A DNA stretch of 64,000 nucleotides, taken from NCBI GenBank assembly GCA_963663265.2, contig CAXXXM010000002.1:1612001-1676000 (forward strand), in the 5' to 3' direction. Shown piece after piece: positions 59,273 to 64,000 of the stretch. Every line of letters starts with the position of its first letter. The first letter of the stretch is position 1. Made by a program: the position numbers and the translations under genes. This DNA comes from JAEXOD01 sp963663265. Lineage in GTDB: Bacteria > Bacteroidota > Ignavibacteria > Ignavibacteriales > Melioribacteraceae. The notes below the pieces were generated by a model. It made no database searches. It saw only the letters and a list, made by a program, of their open reading frames with translations, and had not been told where the DNA came from.

Positions 59273-60493
59273 ATGAAAAATGAATTTCCAAGCCTAAGAT
59301 TTATAGATCTTAATAGCACAAATATGTTGATAATTGATGATGATGAAGGGTTAGCTGCAAGCTTAAAGTTCTTTTTTGAAGACCTGAATTGTGTTGTTAA
59401 AACGGCCTCAAGTGGTGAAGAGGGGTTAGAGCTTTTTGACAGGTATAAACCGGATATTGTTTTTGTAGATCTAAATATGCCGGGTATGGGTGGTCATTCT
59501 GTAATTTCTACTATTACACGCCAAAATCCTGAAATACCGATTATTGTTGTATCAGGAACGGGTGTTATAAAAGAAGCTGTTCGTGCAATGAATTTAGGTG
59601 CATGGGAATTTATTCAAAAACCAATTTTACAATTTGAAGAATTAGAATTGGCGGTATTAAAAGCACTTGAACGGAAACAATTAATTAAAGAAAACAATGA
59701 GTATAAAGAAAATCTTGAACGCCTTGTTACTGAACGTACAGCTCAACTAAACAAAACAGTTGAGGAATTAAATATAGCCAAAGAAAAAGCAGAACACTCC
59801 GACAAATTAAAGTCTCATTTTCTCGCACAAATATCACACGAAATTAGAACACCGCTAAATGGAATTATTACCTCCTTATCTACTTTGCAATTTGAACTTG
59901 AAGAACAAGGGATTACTGACTTAATTACGGATTTTGAAAGAATAAATAATGCAAGTGAACGTATAATTAGAACTGTTGAATTAATCCTTAATATGGCTGA
60001 TTTGCAAACAGGAGGTTATAAATATTTAGCACAAGAGTTTTCGCTGAATGAACTACTTGATAACGTGTTAAAAAATTATACTCATCGTATTGCCAAAAAA
60101 GGGGTGCAGCTAAAATATTCTAAATTTAATGAAGATTTGTTAGTTAAATTAGATAGATATTCAATAGAACAAATATTTGCTCAGCTTATTGATAACGCCT
60201 GTAAATTTACCGATGTTGGGGAAATAAATGTTCAAGTCGAAAACGTAAATGGTTTGGTAAGAGTTGACATTGTTGATACAGGTATTGGTATGGATGAGGA
60301 ATATATAAATAACTTATATAAACCTTTTTCGCAAGAAGACACGGGCTACACTCGTATGTACGATGGAAATGGACTTGGTTTAGCCTTGTGTAAAAAATAT
60401 TGTGATCTAAACAATGTTGAAATAAAAGTAGAGTCTAAAAAAAATATTGGTACGCATATTAATTTATTAATCCCCCACGCAAAAAATGATTAA
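59273..60493 (+). CDS. receiver-histidine kinase hybrid
   Basis: About 406 residues from ATG 59273 (the frame is open from TTG 59258). N-terminal receiver NMLIIDDDEGLAASL with Asp in DIVFVDLNMPGMGGHS, then Lys in FIQKPIL; a coiled coil (YKENLERLVTERTAQLNKTVEELNIAKEKAEHSDKLKSH); H-box AQISHEIRTPLNGIITSL; HATPase motifs QLIDNACKFT, DTGIGMDEEYI, LGLALCKKY. No PAS or membrane segment: the receiver is the input, so it is probably fed by the upstream kinase/receiver pair. This looks like a phosphorelay in three steps, although no HPt domain is in view. Confidence 0.92.
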   Translation: MKNEFPSLRFIDLNSTNMLIIDDDEGLAASLKFFFEDLNCVVKTASSGEEGLELFDRYKPDIVFVDLNMPGMGGHSVISTITRQNPEIPIIVVSGTGVIKEAVRAMNLGAWEFIQKPILQFEELELAVLKALERKQLIKENNEYKENLERLVTERTAQLNKTVEELNIAKEKAEHSDKLKSHFLAQISHEIRTPLNGIITSLSTLQFELEEQGITDLITDFERINNASERIIRTVELILNMADLQTGGYKYLAQEFSLNELLDNVLKNYTHRIAKKGVQLKYSKFNEDLLVKLDRYSIEQIFAQLIDNACKFTDVGEINVQVENVNGLVRVDIVDTGIGMDEEYINNLYKPFSQEDTGYTRMYDGNGLGLALCKKYCDLNNVEIKVESKKNIGTHINLLIPHAKND

Positions 60494-60494
60494 G

Positions 60495-61031
60495 TTATAA
60501 TTCTAAGTTAAGGGGTTTTGGTTTTTCAAAATTAATTAGTAGCGGTAAAAGAAAAGCAAAAATAAAAACACCTATTGCCGCTGAATAGAAAAAATAGCCA
60601 ACGGCAATATCGTAATTAAGAATTCCAATTGTATTTAATAAGTAAGTCCAATCGTGATAAACTTTATTTCCCCCAAGTAATCGCAATTTATGTGCTCTTG
60701 CATCTGCAGCATAAACACTAATGTTTATAAGATTTTCTCCTAACCATATTAAAGATAGTTGAGCTAAAAATTTATGCTTATGCTGAAAACAGTATACTAT
60801 AAATAAAGTTGGAATTATAATCTGCATTAAAGTGCCGCCGGCAGCGTGAATATATTTACCAAAAAACATAAACACGCCATGCCCTCCTTCATGAATCAAC
60901 AGGTTGAACCAGTCTATAAAAAAGTAAGTACCTCTATTAAGTCCAAAATAAAGCATTAATGGTAGCAATATAAATGACGAAGTTAGTGGTTTTAATTTTT
61001 TATAAAATGGTTCACTATTATATAATTGCAT
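60495..61031 (-). CDS. small membrane protein with HEGGH motif (M50-like)
   Basis: 178 residues with four or so membrane helices. An HExxH motif, H47-E48-G-G-H51 in NLLIHEGGHGVFMFFG, starts in the second helix, as in membrane metalloproteases of the M50 clan. A later DARAHKLRLLGG...HDWTYLL contains further potential ligands, but no clear NPDG/LDG motif is present. It overlaps the end of the asparaginase gene by one base, so both are translated from one mRNA. Proteolysis is inference; no target is known. Confidence 0.6.
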   Translation of the reverse strand: MQLYNSEPFYKKLKPLTSSFILLPLMLYFGLNRGTYFFIDWFNLLIHEGGHGVFMFFGKYIHAAGGTLMQIIIPTLFIVYCFQHKHKFLAQLSLIWLGENLINISVYAADARAHKLRLLGGNKVYHDWTYLLNTIGILNYDIAVGYFFYSAAIGVFIFAFLLPLLINFEKPKPLNLEL

Positions 61032-62008
61032 TAATTGTCGTCAAATAAATTTCTAATTTCAGCAATGTTGTTTGTTTTGCCAAGAGCAATCATTAGTTTA
61101 ATACGAGCTTTTTGACCATTCAAATAATCTGAAAATATTACGCCTGATTTGTGCAACCACTTTCCTGCTCCGGGGTAACCATAAATATCAAGAGTTTCTC
61201 CAGCTGGACATCGAGATACTAATACAACCGGAATTTCTTTATCAACAACATATTGAATGCCTTTAAATGCTGCTGGAGGAACATTCCCAACTCCCATAGC
61301 TTCAACAACTAATCCGGCTACATTACTATCGGCGGAAAATTTAAAAAACTTTTCGTCCATTCCTGCATATACTTTTATTAAGTCAACATTGCTGTTGATT
61401 TTTTCAGTTTCAATAACTTCCAGCTTACGCGGCATTCTGTTAAAAATTACTCTTCCTCTATCAACAAATCCAAGTGCCCCAAAATCGAGACTATGAAAAG
61501 TTTCTACATCTTCAGTATGTGTTTTGGTTACTTCGCATGCGGCATTAATCTCGCCATTTAAACATACTAAAACGCCCATGTTCTGACTGTTGTTGTTATT
61601 GATAATATGTACAGCATCTAACAGGTTACGAGTACCATCCCAGTTAGGTTCAGTACTTGTTTTCATGGCACCAATAACTACAATAGGTTTATGGGTTTTA
61701 ATGGTTAAATCCAATAGATAAGCAGTTTCTTCTAATGTATCTGTTCCATGTGTAACAATAATACCATCTATGTCGTCTTTTACAACAAATTCTTTTATTT
61801 TTTTTGAAAGATCAAGCATTATTTCGGGAGTAACATGAGGTCCTGGTATGTTGCTGTATTCAAAAATTTTAATAGAAGCTAAACTGTTAGCTTCAGGAAC
61901 TTTGTCTATTAATTCATCACCATGAAAAAATGGGACGGCACCGCCGGTTTTTTCGTCAATTTTCATTGAAAACGTACCGCCGGTAAAAACCACCAAAATA
62001 TTTTTCAT
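61031..62008 (-). CDS. L-asparaginase
   Basis: Hydrolyses asparagine to aspartate and ammonia. 325 residues without a signal peptide (cytoplasmic, type I-like). Nucleophile Thr in VFTGGTFSMKID (near residue 12), the second catalytic Thr-Lys region in VTHGTDTLEETAYLLD (about 85-100) and IVVIGAMKTSTEPNWDGTRNLLDAV. It lies 15 nt after the epimerase gene and overlaps the membrane protein gene by one base, so the three probably form an operon. The aspartate it makes would feed the threonine/methionine pathway encoded at 13-23 kb. Confidence 0.92.
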   Translation of the reverse strand: MKNILVVFTGGTFSMKIDEKTGGAVPFFHGDELIDKVPEANSLASIKIFEYSNIPGPHVTPEIMLDLSKKIKEFVVKDDIDGIIVTHGTDTLEETAYLLDLTIKTHKPIVVIGAMKTSTEPNWDGTRNLLDAVHIINNNNSQNMGVLVCLNGEINAACEVTKTHTEDVETFHSLDFGALGFVDRGRVIFNRMPRKLEVIETEKINSNVDLIKVYAGMDEKFFKFSADSNVAGLVVEAMGVGNVPPAAFKGIQYVVDKEIPVVLVSRCPAGETLDIYGYPGAGKWLHKSGVIFSDYLNGQKARIKLMIALGKTNNIAEIRNLFDDN

Positions 62009-62023
62009 AATTTAATCACCATA

Positions 62024-62944
62024 TTATTTAAAATATTTAATTGTTGCTTCAAGTCCTTTTAATAAGTCCCAATTAGGGTTAAATTTTAGTATTTCCATTG
62101 TATCCTTAACATAAGCTAAGCTGTGTTTTATATCTCCTGCACGTTCAGGGGCAAAATTAATTTTACTTTTTGAGTCGGTAATTTTAATAATAGTTTCAGC
62201 AAGTTCCAAAATAGTAATAGTTTTACCGTATGCAACATTAAATACTCCGGTTTTTATTGGTGATTCTGCAGCCAAAGAACAAGCTTGAACGATATCTTTT
62301 ACATAAACAAAATCGCGTGTTTGTAAACCGTCACCGTAAATAGTAATATCTTCATTTTTAACAGCCTTTTCAATAAATATAGGAACAGCTGCTGCATACT
62401 GGCTTTTTGGATTTTGTCTTTCACCAAAAACGTTAAAAAATCTTAATGTTGTTGTGTTCAGACCAAATTGTTCGCTGTACATCTGTGCATAAAACTCGCC
62501 ATCTAATTTGGTAATTGAATAAGGAGTTTTTGGCACTGGTTTCATTTCGGTTCGTTTTGGTAGTTCGGGGTCATCACCATAAACTGCTGCTGAAGAAATA
62601 TGAACAAGTTTTTTAACTTTATGAGTTCTTGAAGCCTCCAAAAGGTTAAGAATACCATTAACATTTATGTTAACACATTCGTAAGGTTTTTCAATGGATT
62701 CCGGCACAGAAACTAATGCGGCAAAATTAAATACATAATCTGCACCTTCAACAGCACTAAAAACTTCTTCTTTTTCGGTAATACTTTTATTAACAAATTT
62801 TAAGTTATCAATAACTTCCAAATTTGCAATTTTGCCACTTCTTAAATTGTCAATAACAACAACTTGATATCCTTTACTTCCATAATATTGAGCAAGGTGA
62901 CTTCCAATAAATCCGGCCCCGCCGGCAACAACAACTTTTTGCAT
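62024..62944 (-). CDS. NAD-dependent sugar-nucleotide epimerase/dehydratase
   Basis: Extended SDR of the UDP-glucose 4-epimerase type, 306 residues from ATG 62944 (a TTG directly before it opens the frame; GGAGAG precedes). Cofactor loop VVVAGGAGFIGSHLA (about 4-18), HISSAAVYGDDPELPKRTE, catalytic Y and K in TPYSITKLDGEFYAQMY (about 141-157), RFFNVFGERQNP and GDGLQTRDFVYVKDIV. Closest in plan to GalE/WbpP-like 4-epimerases; the exact sugar is uncertain. First gene of the minus-strand operon that ends at 60495. Confidence 0.88.
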   Translation of the reverse strand: MQKVVVAGGAGFIGSHLAQYYGSKGYQVVVIDNLRSGKIANLEVIDNLKFVNKSITEKEEVFSAVEGADYVFNFAALVSVPESIEKPYECVNINVNGILNLLEASRTHKVKKLVHISSAAVYGDDPELPKRTEMKPVPKTPYSITKLDGEFYAQMYSEQFGLNTTTLRFFNVFGERQNPKSQYAAAVPIFIEKAVKNEDITIYGDGLQTRDFVYVKDIVQACSLAAESPIKTGVFNVAYGKTITILELAETIIKITDSKSKINFAPERAGDIKHSLAYVKDTMEILKFNPNWDLLKGLEATIKYFK

Positions 62945-63486
62945 CAATTCTCTCCAAATGTTATCTAATTAATATATGTAATATGCAGTATTTTATTTAA
63001 ATAAAAAACTTACAAATTTATGTAGTAATATTGAATAAAGAGTTGAGTTGTGGAGTGATTTGTTGCAAAATTTTGGTAATCTGGGGAAAATATGAGATAA
63101 TAAAAAAGAGACAAATAAACCTTTAAAAGTTTATCTTTTTAGATTATAATAACTTACAAGAAATTAACAAATTTAACTTGCACACAACAAAAAATAATTC
63201 TATTTTCACATTAAGTTAGGCGGAAAAATTTATGTTAATAAAATGTGGATAACTTTTCCTTGTGAAACGTTTCACGCCTGGTTTGTCCCTTGATTTTTTG
63301 TATGTTGATAATTGACTTTGTGCGTTGTGTTTGGTGATGTTGGTTAAGTTGTTTTTATGTAATGAGTTAGCCTCCCCCTTTTAATGTTAATAAAATGTTA
63401 ACAAACACAATTTTAAAAAAGCAAATTAAATTTTACAAAATCATAAATTATTTTTAAATGAATTAAAATGTGGATAACTGTTAAAA
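62945..63486. other. probable chromosomal replication origin (oriC)
   Basis: About 540 non-coding bases directly upstream of dnaA. Two perfect DnaA boxes (TGTGGATAA, the complement of TTATCCACA) at 63244-63252 and 63469-63477 sit in the same near-context (TTAATAAAATGTGGATAACT and AATTAAAATGTGGATAACTG). Weaker relatives are TGTTAATAA (63233-63241, 63385-63393), TGTTGATAA (63304-63312) and TGTTAACAA (63396-63404). An AT-only-like stretch at 63405-63465 could be the unwinding element. A 14-bp palindrome lies at 63262. The assignment is by pattern and by position next to dnaA. Confidence 0.75.
63262..63275. promoter_or_regulatory. 14-bp perfect palindrome between DnaA boxes
   Basis: GTGAAACGTTTCAC, a perfect dyad. 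The core TGAAACGTTTCA resembles LacI-family operators; the same half-sites in the opposite order make the parS palindrome (GTTTCACGTGAAAC). Ten bases from the first DnaA box. Confidence 0.5.
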
Positions 63487-64000
63487 ATGAGTAGTAGAGT
63501 TATAAGTTTAGATCTTAATAGCGATCCAAAAAACATATGGCGAAATTGTCTTAATATTATTAAAGAAAACGTTCCTGCAATTACTTATAATACTTGGTTT
63601 TTACCCATTAAACCAATGGAACTTTCAAGTCAAACTTTAAAAATTCAGGTACCAAATAATTTTTTTATTGAATGGATTGAAGAACATTATAATACGGTAA
63701 TTAATAAGGCTGTTAAAGAAGTGTTAGGCGAATCGGGAAAGCTGATTTATATTATTCTTGATAATCAAGAAGAAGAGGATGTTGATTTTACACAGGTAAG
63801 CCAGCCGGTAAAAGTTGAGACTGCTTCTATTAAACCTGCTCAACACAACGAAAGTACAAACCTTTCGTTTATGCAAACTACAACTGAAGGGGAAGATTTA
63901 GAGTTTAATAGCAATCTAAAACCTAAGTATCAGTTTGATAATTATATTAAAGGTGAAAGCAATCAGTTAGCCCGTGCTGCTGCTTATGCTGTTAGCGAAA
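63487..64000 (+). CDS. dnaA: chromosomal replication initiator DnaA (N-terminal part, window edge)
   Basis: 171 codons from ATG 63487 run off the window. Domain I is clear: IWRNCLNIIKENVPAITYNTWFLPIKPMEL and KIQVPNNFFIEWIEEHYNTVI, the DnaA N-terminal helicase-binding domain. A low-complexity linker (domain II) follows, and the start of domain III appears as KPKYQFDNYIKGESNQLARAAAYAVSE, the family's FVvG.sN..A..A..aVae segment. It directly follows two DnaA boxes, one ending 10 nt before the ATG, fitting autoregulation. Confidence 0.95.
   Translation, partial: MSSRVISLDLNSDPKNIWRNCLNIIKENVPAITYNTWFLPIKPMELSSQTLKIQVPNNFFIEWIEEHYNTVINKAVKEVLGESGKLIYIILDNQEEEDVDFTQVSQPVKVETASIKPAQHNESTNLSFMQTTTEGEDLEFNSNLKPKYQFDNYIKGESNQLARAAAYAVSE

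Noticed and set aside
63261..63276. parS partition site
   Set aside because: The half-sites are in the reverse order to parS (GTGAAAC-GTTTCAC instead of GTTTCAC-GTGAAAC).

Overview
The window is AT-rich bacterial DNA that reads like Bacteroidota/Ignavibacteria. The reasons are the gene order dnaN-recF-dciA-gyrB-gyrA, a Bacteroidota-type promoter (TTG-N19-TATATTTG) before the methionine genes, SAM-II-type riboswitches, many lipoproteins, and a large PAS-rich signalling repertoire. TGA is an ordinary stop codon here. Assignment to a class is inference. No tRNA, rRNA or CRISPR array was recognised.

Layout. 0-3.3 kb: remains of a type II restriction-modification system (methyltransferase tail, EcoO109I/PmeII-like nuclease broken by an in-frame TGA), a short RecQ helicase, and about 1 kb of hairpins and dispersed repeats. 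3.3-11.5 kb: replication operon (dnaN, recF, dciA/DUF721, gyrB, gyrA) with a trans-sulfuration PLP lyase at its end and a strong terminator. 11.6-13.5 kb: secreted M1-type metallopeptidase. 13.5-23.5 kb: aspartate-family amino acid biosynthesis. Two tandem SAM-II-like riboswitches, each with its own terminator, precede a metB-like enzyme and a first aspartokinase-homoserine dehydrogenase. A threonine-rich leader peptide with an attenuator then precedes a second aspartokinase-homoserine dehydrogenase, thrB, thrC and asd. So two paralogous bifunctional enzymes appear to be wired separately to S-adenosylmethionine and to threonine. 23.6-27.3 kb: giant FAD/Fe-S oxidoreductase.

27-33 kb is accessory DNA: an AbiE-like toxin-antitoxin pair, a complete IS3-family element with perfect inverted repeats, and copies of at least three intergenic repeat families. 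33-39 kb: a TetR-controlled RND efflux operon (regulator, adaptor, pump, TolC). 39-44 kb: aldo/keto reductase, acetyltransferase, then a second TetR regulator whose palindromic operator recurs before a three-gene operon (metallo-hydrolase, SDR, NAD-binding protein). 44-51 kb: chemoreceptor, PstS-like periplasmic protein, outer-membrane barrel, a small secreted protein behind a sigma-54 promoter, and an NtrC-type regulator with its soluble PAS kinase. 51-53 kb: Fic protein next to a 41-bp repeat array, and a decayed AlbA_2/RecG-like regulator. 53-60.5 kb: lipocalin, methyltransferase, a 1335-residue multi-PAS kinase, a receiver protein and a receiver-kinase. 60.5-63 kb: small membrane HEGGH protein, asparaginase, sugar-nucleotide epimerase. 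63-64 kb: a probable oriC with DnaA boxes, followed by the start of dnaA.

The most unusual points are the tandem SAM-II units whose conserved GCTAAA element can also pair with the terminator hairpin, the split wiring of the two aspartokinases, the separation of dnaA/oriC from the dnaN-gyrA cluster by 60 kb in an orientation that would be head-on to replication, and the 41-bp palindromic array at the fic gene.
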